64,000 nt of DNA. Source: Pantoea rodasii. GTDB lineage: Bacteria; Pseudomonadota; Gammaproteobacteria; Enterobacterales; Enterobacteriaceae. The stretch spans positions 371,867 through 435,866 of the forward strand of contig NZ_MLFP01000003.1 in assembly GCF_002095465.1 (NCBI RefSeq), read 5' to 3'. Shown piece after piece: positions 26,542 to 35,664 of this stretch; within the stretch, counting starts at the first letter, position 1, and the number at the start of each line of letters is the position of its first letter. A program made the position numbers and the translations under genes. Below the pieces are notes generated by a model that had not been told where the DNA came from, did not search any database, and saw only the letters and a program-made list of their open reading frames with translations.

Positions 26542-27944
26542 TTCAAAACCTCACGGGTCGCGGGAAGTGAATTTACAGGAAGGGGCCGTTCACTCAGGTG
26601 TTGTGCGCTGATAGTTTGAACGGGAACACTGCGATTATGCGCTTCGATTCGGATCAGACGGTTGTTAACGAAGCCGAACAGCGTGTAACCGAAAATGGTG
26701 GCAAGACCGCCGAGCATCAGTGCCTGCTCACCTGAGCTGTAAAGCGCCAGATAGCTGTAAGCCGCCGCCACCCAGGCAATGATGTTGCTGGTGAGCGCTT
26801 TGCTAATCGGCACATTCGAGACTTTTTGTAACGTCATGAGTGACGCCATCGAGAGGATGTAAGGCACCAGATTTGTCACGACCGCAAGGTTCACCAAGGT
26901 ATCAAACTGTTTGGTCAAATCCGGGCTAATGGTTAATAGCCCTAGCGCCGTTTGACCGGCGAGCAGCACCAGCATGCCAACAATCGGTGTGCCGGCTTTG
27001 TTCGCGCGGGCAAAGATAGGTAAGAAGTAGCCGGTATCGGCTGAACTTTTGAATACCTGAGCGATGGTAAACTGCCAGCCCAGCAATGAACCAATACAGG
27101 CGATCACCATCAAGGCCATCACCACGTCACCAATCATTGGATTGAACATTTTGGCAAACACCAGGCCAAAAGGTGCCGTTGAGGCAGCCAGTTCTGGATT
27201 CGCAACAATGCCGGCGATGACGTTGGTCGAAACGATGTAAATCACTGCGGCACCGAGAGTTCCGCCCAGCACCGCTATCGGCACATTACGCTCGGGATTT
27301 TCGACGGCATCCGTGTTGGCACAAGCAGACTCGAGCCCAAGGAAAGCCCACAGGGTAATGGCAACGGAAGCACCTGCGGCATCCAGCCAGCCCATATTGT
27401 GTGGGTTCCAGCCTGCAGCATAAATACTGCTGTCAAACCAGAACCACCCCAGCGTCGACACGATAACGACCGGTGCAATAACGCCCCAAACGGTCACCGC
27501 ACCAATTTTCCCGGTGATGCTAGCGCCACCAAAATTGGCGAAGGTGGTAATCCACAGTAAGGAAATGGTGGCGAGGCAAACCTGGGTGGCACTCAGTTGG
27601 GTATGAAAGAGTTCTTCAATGTATCCGACTGCGGTAATACTGATGGCAACATTGGCAATAAGAAGAGAGAGGCCGTAAGTATAATTGGTAATGTAGTTCC
27701 CGCCCTTACCAAAGGTATACTCGGCATATCCCCCCATTCCTCCGGTCTTTCGGCTGAGCATGCCACACCGTGCAAAAGCATAAGCGAGGGCAAGAGAACC
27801 TGTTGCGGTAATAAGCCAGGATAAAATAGATATTGAACCGACTTCAGCAAGTTTGGTGGGTAATAATACAATCCCGGAACCCAACATATTAACGGCAGTG
27901 AGCATAGTTAATTGAACCACGCTCATTTTTTTAGTCGTAGGCAT
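26538..27944 (-). CDS. potE: PotE-like putrescine/ornithine antiporter
   Basis: A 468-residue APC-superfamily carrier with 12 helices. It matches E. coli PotE over long blocks, for example MVNMLGSGI-LPTKLAEVG, KTGGMGGYAEY-FGK, LWAFLGLESACANTD and VENPERNVPIAVLGG. It exchanges the amine product for the amino acid substrate across the inner membrane. It is the first gene of a two-gene operon and overlaps the decarboxylase start by 4 bp. A LysR gene is divergent, 192 bp away. It carries a C-terminal extension of about 30 residues relative to PotE. Confidence 0.9.
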   Translation of the reverse strand: MPTTKKMSVVQLTMLTAVNMLGSGIVLLPTKLAEVGSISILSWLITATGSLALAYAFARCGMLSRKTGGMGGYAEYTFGKGGNYITNYTYGLSLLIANVAISITAVGYIEELFHTQLSATQVCLATISLLWITTFANFGGASITGKIGAVTVWGVIAPVVIVSTLGWFWFDSSIYAAGWNPHNMGWLDAAGASVAITLWAFLGLESACANTDAVENPERNVPIAVLGGTLGAAVIYIVSTNVIAGIVANPELAASTAPFGLVFAKMFNPMIGDVVMALMVIACIGSLLGWQFTIAQVFKSSADTGYFLPIFARANKAGTPIVGMLVLLAGQTALGLLTISPDLTKQFDTLVNLAVVTNLVPYILSMASLMTLQKVSNVPISKALTSNIIAWVAAAYSYLALYSSGEQALMLGGLATIFGYTLFGFVNNRLIRIEAHNRSVPVQTISAQHLSERPLPVNSLPATREVLK

Positions 27945-28136
27945 TATGCGTTTGTCCTAAAAAAACCAGGTAGATCAGATATAGCGTTAATTGATAATTC
28001 AGCAAGATAACAATCACGGATAAAATCTAACGCATTGAAATTGCATGATTTTTAACCATTAAAACACTTAATTAAATTTAACTAATTGATAAAATTGATT
28101 TTTTCATCAATTGGTAAAACGGCAGGACAACTGAAG

Positions 28137-29048
28137 ATGCGCAAAACAGATCACCTCGGAGGGATTACGGCCTTCGTTACCACAGCGCAGCACGGTAGTT
28201 TTACGGCAGCTGCGGAAAGACTCGGCCTGACCAAATCAGCCGTGGCAAAAAGTGTGGGTCGCCTCGAAGATCGTTTGGGGGTCAAACTGTTTCTGCGATC
28301 AACCCGCCGTCTCAGCCTGACCGATGAGGGTGAGCGGTTCCTGGAAAGCAGCCAAAGCGCCATAGAAATTTTAGAGCAGGCTGAGGCAGTACTGACGTCT
28401 CATATTATCGAGCCCTCAGGGCGATTAAGAGTGGATCTGCCGGCGGCATTTGGGCGGCAACGCATTCTGCCCCATCTGTTGAAGGCGCTGCGTCAATTTC
28501 CTGAACTGTCCTTGACCGTAACATTCAGTGAGCGCTTCGTGGATCCGATCGAAGAAGGTATTGATTTGGTGGTCCGTATTGGCGATCTCGCGGATAGCAG
28601 CGGATTGGTTGCACGCCGTCTGACAACGCAGAAACTGGTGATCTGCGCTTCACCTGCTTACCTGCAACAGTACGGCGCACCCGAACAACCCGCAGATATC
28701 AATCATCACCACTGCATTATTGGTTTGCGCCGCAACCAGCCAAAAATATGGTTGTTAAACAATGGTGTGGGAGATGTGACCCGTTTGACGCCACCGCCAA
28801 CGCATGAGTTTGCTGACGGCGATGCCATGTTGGCCGCTGTATTGGCAGGATGTGGTTTGTCGCAGCTGCCACTGTGGCTGGTAGGTAAATACCTTGCCAC
28901 TGGGGAGTTGGTTGAAGTAATGAAACCTTATGCCGGCGGTGAGATGCCGGTGAGCGCGCTATGGCCGAAAAATCGGCAGCTGCTGCCCAAAATTCGCTAC
29001 ATGGTCGATATGCTGGTCAACGCTGCAAAAGAGGGGTTGTTAGACTAA
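28137..29048 (+). CDS. LysR-family regulator
   Basis: A 303-residue LysR regulator. The HTH (residues about 5-62, ITAFVTTAQHGSFTAAAERLGLTKSAVAKSVGRLE) is followed by the periplasmic-binding-like effector domain. ATG 28137 fits the family N-terminus; an upstream ATG at 28086 would add 17 residues. It is divergent from potE and may regulate the decarboxylase-antiporter operon in response to acid or substrate. Confidence 0.9.
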   Translation: MRKTDHLGGITAFVTTAQHGSFTAAAERLGLTKSAVAKSVGRLEDRLGVKLFLRSTRRLSLTDEGERFLESSQSAIEILEQAEAVLTSHIIEPSGRLRVDLPAAFGRQRILPHLLKALRQFPELSLTVTFSERFVDPIEEGIDLVVRIGDLADSSGLVARRLTTQKLVICASPAYLQQYGAPEQPADINHHHCIIGLRRNQPKIWLLNNGVGDVTRLTPPPTHEFADGDAMLAAVLAGCGLSQLPLWLVGKYLATGELVEVMKPYAGGEMPVSALWPKNRQLLPKIRYMVDMLVNAAKEGLLD

Positions 29049-29060
29049 CCAGGCCTGTTT

Positions 29061-29082
29061 TCGGCGGCTGTCAGGCCGCCGA
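29061..29082. terminator. GGCGGC-type bidirectional hairpin
   Basis: TCGGCGGC-TGTCAG-GCCGCCGA lies between the convergent LysR and MFS genes. Outer TAGACT/AGTCTA sequences (29041, 29085 region) could extend the stem. Confidence 0.55.
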
Positions 29083-29101
29083 CAAGTCTACTAACGGGCA
29101 C

Positions 29102-30298
29102 TTAATTCTGTTTTACCTGACGGTCACTTCTCTGCTCCATACCGTTAACAGCACCGTCAGCACGCAGCTTAATATGGATGCTGAGGAAGGCTAGTAAGGC
29201 AAAAATAATGCTGCTCAGCACCACAGAGTGCGTCCCGAACTCCGCAATAAACCAGCCGCCGGCCAACGAACCGATGGTAATGCCCAGATTAGAGAACGAC
29301 ATATAAAGACTGTTGGCGAACTCAGGTGCCTGAGTGGCTTCACGCATCAACCATGTCTGGCTGATCACTAAACCGGAGGAGTGAAACGCGCCCCAAAACA
29401 CCATCATCAATCCCATAGCCAGCACCGAATTGCCCGTTAACCAGATCAGGAGTAGTACCAGCACAAACAACAAAGGATACAGATAAGTGGTTTTCACCAC
29501 GTTTTTCTGCAGCAAGCTGCTAAAGATGAAGTTACCGATAAAACCGCAGATGCCAAATAACAGCAGCATGCCGCTGATGGTGTTGTTATCCAGGTGAGTA
29601 ATCCCTGACAGATAGTCGGCGACGTAACTAAAGCTGGAAAACATCGCCGCAAAGATCATGGTGACGGTGACAATCGTTAACCAGAGTTTGCCGTTACGTA
29701 ATACCCTAAGTTGGCTGGCGAAAGACACTTTCTTTTTGGCTGGCATCGAGGGAACAAACAACAGAATGCCAGTAAACGCCACCATGCAGGCAACAGCAGC
29801 AAACCAAAATGCCGCCGCCAGCGAAATATGTTCTGCCAGCAGAGTGTTAAGCGGTACGCCCAACACCAACCCAATGGCGACACCGGCAAATATTTTTGCC
29901 GCCGCTCCAGCACTCTTCTCTTTCGGCACGGAATCGGTCGCCACCACCAGCGCTACAGCAAAGAATACAGCGTGCGTCAGTGCGGGCAGGATGCGAAAAA
30001 TAAGCATCATGTTGAATACATCGGTGGTGGCATAAATCAGGTTTGAAATAACAAAAACTAAAAGAATAACCAATAGCACATGTTTTTTATTCAGACCTGA
30101 CACTAGCAAAGTAATAAACGGCCCGGTAACCGCCACAACCAGCGCATAAATGCTGACGAGAAAACCGACCTGCGTAGCCGTGACGTGGAGTTGTGAAACC
30201 AGCTTCGGCAGCAAACCGATAATCCCAATTTCCGTGGTGATGACGCCGAAAACAGCAACAGAAAGCGTCAGTAAAAGTAGCGAACCTTTGGTTTGCAT
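29102..30298 (-). CDS. MFS transporter, DHA1 drug/metabolite type
   Basis: A 398-residue 12-helix transporter from ATG 30298 (upstream in-frame ATGs exist at 30310 and further). The start TTEIGIIGLLPKLVSQLHVT and the loop GLNKKHVLL resemble AraJ/YdhP-like DHA1 exporters. A TetR gene is divergent with a palindromic operator between them, the usual layout for a repressor-controlled efflux pump. Substrate unknown. No strong ribosome site helps decide the start. Confidence 0.87.
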   Translation of the reverse strand: MQTKGSLLLLTLSVAVFGVITTEIGIIGLLPKLVSQLHVTATQVGFLVSIYALVVAVTGPFITLLVSGLNKKHVLLVILLVFVISNLIYATTDVFNMMLIFRILPALTHAVFFAVALVVATDSVPKEKSAGAAAKIFAGVAIGLVLGVPLNTLLAEHISLAAAFWFAAVACMVAFTGILLFVPSMPAKKKVSFASQLRVLRNGKLWLTIVTVTMIFAAMFSSFSYVADYLSGITHLDNNTISGMLLLFGICGFIGNFIFSSLLQKNVVKTTYLYPLLFVLVLLLIWLTGNSVLAMGLMMVFWGAFHSSGLVISQTWLMREATQAPEFANSLYMSFSNLGITIGSLAGGWFIAEFGTHSVVLSSIIFALLAFLSIHIKLRADGAVNGMEQRSDRQVKQN

Positions 30299-30536
30299 AG
30301 CATGACCCATAATAATTAAAGTTATCGATTTATTAAGCAATGAGCGCCATACCACACACAGGCAGGTGATTTGACTGTCAGGGTATTTCGCGGGATTTAT
30401 TCTTATGGAATTTTATGTACTCGGAAACCGCTCTATAGGCGCTTCATAGGCGACATAACGTCGCCAATACAGGTTAGCCAGCCACTCAATATGGACTTAT
30501 ACCCCCTAATCGGCAGCCTCCAGGCCAGAGTTTAAT

Positions 30537-30550
30537 GAACCGCTCGGTTC
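30537..30550. promoter_or_regulatory. TetR-type operator
   Basis: GAACCG-CT-CGGTTC is a perfect 6-2-6 palindrome, 37 bp before the TetR start and in the gap shared with the divergent MFS gene. It has the size and symmetry of TetR-family sites. Confidence 0.55.
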
Positions 30551-30586
30551 TGTTATTGTCTGTGTATTAACGGGTGAGGAAGATAA

Positions 30587-31209
30587 ATGCGTACGCTAAC
30601 AGAACAAAAAAAACGGAAATTCTTAACGCCGCATCATCGGTTTTTCTCGAACAGGGATATGAACGGGCTTCAATGGAGAGTGTTGCTAAGCGAGCCGGTT
30701 GCTCTAAAGCGACGCTATATAATTACTTCCCCTCCAAAGAAAGTCTGTTTGAGGCAGTCGTCAGAACGTTTAGCACGATCTTTCTCACCCATGCAGCCAA
30801 TGAACTTCATTGCGTGAAAAATGAAACCTTATCGCTCGCAGAAAAACTCCAGCGATTTGGTGAGGGCATGCTCGGCGCGATGACCTCAGACTGGAAGGCA
30901 CTCCAACTCTATCGCATGGTTTTAGGTGAAGCGGGCCACTCCAGCATTGGCGAACTTTTCTATCAGTCCGGCGTGCGTGAGAGCATGAATGCCCTGACAA
31001 ACGTGATGGAAAGGTATACCGAAAACGGTGAGTTATCGCCGGGAAATTCCGCTTTACGGGCCAGGCAGTTTTCCGCCCTGGTTAAAGCAGAAGCCGATGA
31101 ACTGTTTCTTAAACGCGAGATGCCTGTTTACTCAAGCAGTGACGTGACTACAATGGTAGAAAGCGCTGTGCAGGTGTTTTTAAACGGTACACGTCACTCT
31201 TCTGTCTAA
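30587..31209 (+). CDS. TetR-family repressor (frameshift at an A8 run)
   Basis: A 207-residue regulator after correction. The strong GAGGAAG site points to ATG 30587, but that frame breaks in the A8 run 30606-30613. One extra A joins MRTLTEQKK to TEILNAASSVFLEQGYERAS. The uncorrected reading instead would start at GTG 30574 with no proper ribosome site. The HTH (VAKRAGCSKATLYNYFPSKESLF) is typical of AcrR-like repressors. It is divergent from the MFS gene and probably represses it. Confidence 0.85.
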
Positions 31210-31408
31210 ACTAAAATCCGATCTCTGGTCTGGCAATGCTCACCAGCAGAAGGCTTGCCAGCCGCGAATCTATCCACTTTCCCCTACATTAACACTCCCT
31301 GAAAGTCCCCTTTGATCACAGCACCCAACTGACGTACTGAGTGCTCGCCGTCTACCTTAGCGTTCATCCTGAACTTTTTGTAAAACGCTTACCCACAGCA
31401 ACATCCTC

Positions 31409-31438
31409 TTGACAGTACCATCGCAAACAATGTTAACT
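31409..31438 (+). promoter_or_regulatory. Sigma-70 promoter of the DUF3313 lipoprotein gene
   Basis: A consensus TTGACA at 31409-31414 is followed after 18 bp by TTAACT (31433-31438), about 45 bp before the start codon. The rest of the 274-bp gap shows nothing else. Confidence 0.55.
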
Positions 31439-31483
31439 AAACCGTACAGTTCATTTATCATTTAACCTTGTTTGGAGAAATTC

Positions 31484-32152
31484 ATGATGCCGTCTCACCT
31501 TTCTTGCGGGCGCATTCTGCTCTTAACCTCAGTCCTGGCCTTAGCGGCATGTTCCTCTACCTCACCCGTTAAATATGCGGGTCTCGCCTCTTCGCCGAAA
31601 ATGACCGCAAACACCGCTGACGACAGTGACCGTGTCCCTTTCCGCTATGCTGCACCAGTAGACTGGAGTAAATACCGTGCGATCACGCTTGATCCGGTGG
31701 AAATTTATACCGGCAGCGATGCCCAATTTAATGATCTGTCGCCAGAAGACCGTCAGCGTTTGGCTGACTACCTGCATAAAAAATTCAGTGAGACGTTAGC
31801 CGAGAAATTTGTCATGAATACGTCAGCGGGAACCTCACCCACGCTCAGGCTCAAACTCACGTTGACCGGTGCAGATACCACACCTCAGGTTGTGGGCACC
31901 TTTACAAAGTTTGATCTGGCCGGCGGACCATACAACATTGTGCAATCTGTCCGCGGTGGTCGCGGCCTGATGAGTGGTTACGTTAATTATGCGGTTGAGA
32001 TCAAAGATGCCGCGACGGATAAGCTGTTACTCGCCTATGTCACTGAGCAATATCCCAATGCCATGAATGTCGGTGCCACATTTGGCTCGCTTAGCGCGGC
32101 CGAGACTGGTATCGATAAAGGTGCCGACCAACTATTAGAAAAGTTGCGCTAG
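31484..32152 (+). CDS. DUF3313 outer-membrane lipoprotein
   Basis: A 222-residue lipoprotein. The signal peptide ends at LAAC with Cys23 as anchor. The mature part matches the DUF3313 family (WSKYRAITLDPVEIY, LTLTGADTT, GYVNYAVEIKDA, GADQLLEKL). GGAG sits 6 nt before ATG 31484, which decides the start over an upstream TTG. The function of the family is unknown; it is often envelope-stress related. Confidence 0.85.
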   Translation: MMPSHLSCGRILLLTSVLALAACSSTSPVKYAGLASSPKMTANTADDSDRVPFRYAAPVDWSKYRAITLDPVEIYTGSDAQFNDLSPEDRQRLADYLHKKFSETLAEKFVMNTSAGTSPTLRLKLTLTGADTTPQVVGTFTKFDLAGGPYNIVQSVRGGRGLMSGYVNYAVEIKDAATDKLLLAYVTEQYPNAMNVGATFGSLSAAETGIDKGADQLLEKLR

Positions 32153-32162
32153 CCATCAGATT

Positions 32163-32180
32163 GGCGGCATGGAGGCCGCC
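32163..32180 (+). terminator. GGCGGC-type hairpin after the lipoprotein gene
   Basis: GGCGGC-ATGGAG-GCCGCC starts 10 bp after the stop codon. It is part of the recurrent palindrome family in this window. Confidence 0.55.
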
Positions 32181-32361
32181 TCTCCACAACAAAAACAGTA
32201 CTGCAGCACTTAACTCGTCGCGATTACCAATTAGGCACTTACCCAGCAAGAAATACACAGACAGAGAACATCTCAGCGCCGAAGATTAAATCTGGATAAG
32301 AAAGAGTTTACGCATTATATTCAGCACATCTTTTCACCTGATAAAACTAAGGAGGATTACT

Positions 32362-32445
32362 ATGTCATCGTGTGAATTGTTTATTTACTCACACTTTTAT
32401 AGTAATTGGCCGCGCTCAGCTATCTCTGCATTCGTGCTGCGATAA
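32362..32445 (+). CDS. Candidate 27-residue leader peptide before the ABC-F gene
   Basis: A near-perfect ribosome site (AAGGAGG, 6-7 nt before ATG 32362) drives a 27-codon ORF ending at TAA 32443-32445. No other gene is within reach in this 360-bp gap except the ABC-F ATPase, 110 bp on. A hairpin (32413-32419 with 32451-32457) overlaps its 3' end, and a T6 run lies at 32525-32530. Peptide-controlled attenuation is well known for antibiotic-inducible ABC-F genes in Gram-positive bacteria. The peptide itself matches nothing I know. Confidence 0.45.
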   Translation: MSSCELFIYSHFYSNWPRSAISAFVLR

Positions 32446-32457
32446 TCCGCCTGAGCG
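32413..32457 (+). promoter_or_regulatory. Leader hairpin overlapping the small ORF
   Basis: CGCTCAG (32413-32419) and CTGAGCG (32451-32457) are perfect 7-bp arms that enclose the last codons and stop of the leader ORF. A ribosome stalled in the ORF would block it. A second short stem, CGTCA/TGACG (about 32502-32519), precedes the T6 run. Confidence 0.4.
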
Positions 32458-32555
32458 AAGTTCACTAAAATCTACTCCCTTCCTCCGGCTTACCGGGTTG
32501 TCGTCAGCGGTTTATGACGTCAGGTTTTTTACGCCTGCAACTTATGAGTAAGCAC

Positions 32556-34265
32556 ATGAGCACATTACTATCCGCACACGCTGTAGGCTTCGATAACGCC
32601 TTCGGCACACTTTTTCACAACATCAATTTCAGCCTGAAAAAAGGCGACCGCATCGGTTTGCTGGGTGATAACGGCAGCGGCAAAAGCACGCTGTTGAAAA
32701 TACTCAGCGGTGAGCAGGCGTGCAGCCAGGGCAGCGTGACGCGGGCTAATCACTGTTTGCTGGCCCGCATCGAACAGCATCTCCCCTCGCAGCTGCATGC
32801 GGTAACGCTGCTGGAAAGCATCGTTGCTCGCCTGCCTGAACAGCAGCAATTCACTGAGGTTTGGCGCGCTGAAGCCTTACTGGCGTCGCTGGGATTCAGT
32901 GCTGAGCAGCAAGCGCAAACGGCTGCCACCTTAAGCGGCGGTCAGCACATGCGCCTGTTACTGGCGCGTGCGCTGATTTTGCAGCCCGACCTTCTTTTAT
33001 TAGATGAGCCAGGTAACCACCTCGATCTGCCCACATTGCTGTGGCTGGAACAGTTCCTCATCGGCTGGAACGGCAGTTTTGTGCTGGTTTCCCATGACAT
33101 TGCTTTGCTCGATCGCGTCACCAACTGCAGTTGGATGCTACGCGATCAAACGTTACAGTTCTTCCGCCTGCCGTGCTCAGCAGCCCGTTTGGCCCTGGTT
33201 GAGCAAGATCGCGCTGATGCGCGACGTTATCAGGCAGAGCAAAGCGAGATTGATCGGGTCGAGAAAAGTGCCAAACAGCTGGCCATGTGGGGACGCACCT
33301 ATGATAACGAAGGTTTATCGCGCAAAGCTCAGCAAATGGAGAAGCGTGCTCACTGGCTCAAAGAAGCGCAAACCACGCTCACGGAGGGCAGCCAATGGCG
33401 ACTGCAATTGCGCGGCGAGGCGTTAGATGCCGATCGTGTGCTGGCCTTGCCGGTGATGGATGTGCATCCTGCAGAAAACCTCCCGGCACTGTTTTCTTTA
33501 CCCGCAATGCAGGTGAAAAGCGGCGATCGCGTTGCCATTGTGGGTCACAACGGGACAGGGAAATCGTCACTGCTGCGCCAGCTGTGGCGCGCTTATCAAC
33601 AGCAAGATAGCGCGTTATTCCACCCGCGAACCCGGCTCGGTTATTACGATCAGGGCCTGCATCAGTTGCGTGATCAAGCATCCTTAAGCGAGGCATTGGC
33701 CCACTTTGCTCCGCTAAGTGATGAACAACGGAAGATGGCGCTCATTGGAGCCGGTTTTCCCTATGTGCGTCATCAACAGCTCATCGGGACGTTGAGCGGC
33801 GGCGAGCGCTCGCGGCTGTTGTTTGTGGGTCTGACGCTAGCTTGCTATTCGTTACTGATCCTCGATGAACCGACCAACCATCTGGATATGGCCGGTAAAG
33901 AGGAACTCGCAGAGGCGCTGAATCAGTTTGCCGGTGCGGTGCTGCTGGTGTCACACGATCGCAGTTTAATCGCCAACAGCTGCAACCGTTTCTGGCTGAT
34001 TGAAGATCGGCAACTCAGTGAATGGCATGACTTCGATGACGTGACCGAGCGCCTGCGCACACCGCAAACGATGGATGTTACCTCTGCAACGGTTACCCCC
34101 TCTAGCGCAGTATCTGACGATGAAGAAGCGTTGCTTTCTGCGCTGGTTGAGCTGGAAGGCAAGCTGGATGAAGATTGTGCTCGTAAGCCAAAACATCAAA
34201 AACTGGCGTTGCAGGCACAGTGGATTGAAGAGATTGCAGCACTGAAAACCCAGCTTAATTTGTAG
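32556..34265 (+). CDS. ABC-F family ATPase
   Basis: A soluble twin-ATPase of 569 residues with no membrane domain. First site: GDNGSGKST, LSGGQHMR, LLLLDEPGNHLD. Second: GHNGTGKSS, LSGGERSR, LLILDEPTNHLD. The charged linker (EQSEIDRVEKSAKQLAMWGRTYDNEGL) is the ribosome-contacting region of ABC-F proteins. It is not one of the four standard enterobacterial members (EttA, Uup, YbiT, YheS) by my reading. Starts at 32514, 32544 and 32556 are in frame; the family N-terminus fits 32556. Ribosome rescue or antibiotic protection is the likely role. It may be controlled by the leader ORF upstream. Confidence 0.88.
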   Translation: MSTLLSAHAVGFDNAFGTLFHNINFSLKKGDRIGLLGDNGSGKSTLLKILSGEQACSQGSVTRANHCLLARIEQHLPSQLHAVTLLESIVARLPEQQQFTEVWRAEALLASLGFSAEQQAQTAATLSGGQHMRLLLARALILQPDLLLLDEPGNHLDLPTLLWLEQFLIGWNGSFVLVSHDIALLDRVTNCSWMLRDQTLQFFRLPCSAARLALVEQDRADARRYQAEQSEIDRVEKSAKQLAMWGRTYDNEGLSRKAQQMEKRAHWLKEAQTTLTEGSQWRLQLRGEALDADRVLALPVMDVHPAENLPALFSLPAMQVKSGDRVAIVGHNGTGKSSLLRQLWRAYQQQDSALFHPRTRLGYYDQGLHQLRDQASLSEALAHFAPLSDEQRKMALIGAGFPYVRHQQLIGTLSGGERSRLLFVGLTLACYSLLILDEPTNHLDMAGKEELAEALNQFAGAVLLVSHDRSLIANSCNRFWLIEDRQLSEWHDFDDVTERLRTPQTMDVTSATVTPSSAVSDDEEALLSALVELEGKLDEDCARKPKHQKLALQAQWIEEIAALKTQLNL

Positions 34266-34295
34266 AGCATCGGAGTCGTCCACGTTAGCACCGAG

Positions 34296-34314
34296 GGGCG
34301 GCTTCAAGCCGCCC
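34296..34314. terminator. GGGCGGC-type bidirectional hairpin
   Basis: GGGCGGC-TTCAA-GCCGCCC lies between the convergent ABC-F and anti-sigma genes, followed by TTAATG. Confidence 0.55.
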
Positions 34315-34324
34315 TTAATGCAAC

Positions 34325-35125
34325 CTAGATCACGGCGCTGAGATCCTGCGCCGCTTTCTTTAACTGGTCAGCCGGATTGCGCCCAATCAAAACATACTGA
34401 TAACCCCTTCGATGCCACCACACCAGATTCATCCCATGGCGCTTCTCCTGCGCCAGATTACGATCAATGGGATGCTCCTCACGCGAAATACACAGCGCCA
34501 TCGGGCCATAACTATGGTGATTCCACGCAATTTGCGTAATCAGCGCATCGTCATAACGCAGCATACGCACGCTTTTCAGGCTGGCTTCCGGTAACACCAG
34601 TTGTGCAGGCGTCAGATGCAGATCGAGATCGCGTGCGGTACGCTGTAACGAGCGTGCCAGCATTTGGGGTGAACTATCGACATCGGCCAGTGTTTCTGGG
34701 CTGTAGAGCGACATATATTGCGCTTCCAGCTCGCGAATACGTTCACTTTCGCTCTGTTCAGCTTTCACACCGGGGCGCGCCCAAAATCCAATACCACTGC
34801 CCACCAGCAGAAAACTAACCGATGCAGCAATCAACGCACGACGACTCACCTGCGCCGGCGATGTCATTGGTATTGAGGATGACTGGGCAAGCAGATAATC
34901 CAGCCGCGGTGCCATTCGCTCCAACGGTGCTTCATCCAGCATCGGCGCGAAGGCATCGGCAAACGGCTGATTGCTTTTCATCAGTTCAGCGGTGCGCGCC
35001 GATAAGGATTCACTGCGCTTCAGTTCAGTTTCAAATGCCTGTGCTTCATCCGCGCGCATCTCACCGTCCAGCCAGGCGACGATCGCCTCATCGGCATAAG
35101 GCGAGGTAAATCGTGGTGCATTCAC
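34325..35125 (-). CDS. Membrane-anchored anti-sigma factor
   Basis: A 266-residue protein. The N-terminal 75 residues form an anti-sigma-like helical domain (ADEAIVAWLDGEMRADEAQAFE) without the HxxxCxxC zinc motif. A single membrane helix lies at about 100-120, and the rest is periplasmic (SLYSPETLADVD, HHSYGPMALCIS, GYQYVLIGR). It starts at GTG 35125 within a GTGA overlap with the sigma gene stop. It should bind the cognate ECF sigma at the inner membrane and release it on an envelope signal. Confidence 0.82.
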   Translation of the reverse strand: MNAPRFTSPYADEAIVAWLDGEMRADEAQAFETELKRSESLSARTAELMKSNQPFADAFAPMLDEAPLERMAPRLDYLLAQSSSIPMTSPAQVSRRALIAASVSFLLVGSGIGFWARPGVKAEQSESERIRELEAQYMSLYSPETLADVDSSPQMLARSLQRTARDLDLHLTPAQLVLPEASLKSVRMLRYDDALITQIAWNHHSYGPMALCISREEHPIDRNLAQEKRHGMNLVWWHRRGYQYVLIGRNPADQLKKAAQDLSAVI

Positions 35126-35655
35126 ACGCGTTTCTCCTGTCCATCAGGCCGCGCCATCACTGCGCTGGCTAAGGTGTTTCGCGCCGCAGCGAGGCGGCTC
35201 ATGATAGTGCCAATCGGTACGGCCAGCGTGTCGGCAGCTTCCTGGTAGGTAAAACCTTCGACGTAAACCAGGAATACCGCATTGCGTTGCGCTTCCGGCA
35301 GCTGTCCCACGCGCTGCATGACTTTGGCGTATTGCCTACGCTGTTCATTTTGTTGCTGATTATCCGGTGCCAGCAATTCATCGCTCGCTACAAATCCTTG
35401 TCCCATGCGTACCCGCTGCGCGCGCAATTCGTTGATCCACACGGAATGCAACACGCTGAACAACCAGCGATCAATGCGCGTGCCCGGTGCGTATTGGGCG
35501 CTGCGTTCCAGCGCCCGCACACAGGTGGACTGCACCAGTTCTTCTGCCACATCACGATTACGCGACAACACCATCGCGTAACGCCACATGCGCGCCAGAT
35601 GGGCCGCCAGATGCTGGCGGACTTCAGTGCTGGTGATAGAGATGTCCTCCGTCAG
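35122..35655 (-). CDS. ECF-type sigma factor (start uncertain)
   Basis: An RNA polymerase sigma factor of the extracytoplasmic-function group. Region 2 is seen in MWRYAMVLSRNRDVAEELVQSTCVRALE and WLFSVLHSVWINELR. Region 4 is LPEAQRNAVFLVYVEGFTYQEAADTLAVPIGTIMSRL. The first ATG (35589) would give only 155 residues and truncate region 2. The frame is open to 35663, and a CTG at 35655 would give the usual length of about 177, reading (M)TEDISITSTEVRQHL. An indel near an ATG in another frame at about 35665 is possible. It lies between the TPR gene and its anti-sigma. Confidence 0.82.
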   Translation of the reverse strand: MTEDISITSTEVRQHLAAHLARMWRYAMVLSRNRDVAEELVQSTCVRALERSAQYAPGTRIDRWLFSVLHSVWINELRAQRVRMGQGFVASDELLAPDNQQQNEQRRQYAKVMQRVGQLPEAQRNAVFLVYVEGFTYQEAADTLAVPIGTIMSRLAAARNTLASAVMARPDGQEKRV

Positions 35656-35664
35656 ACAGAATCA

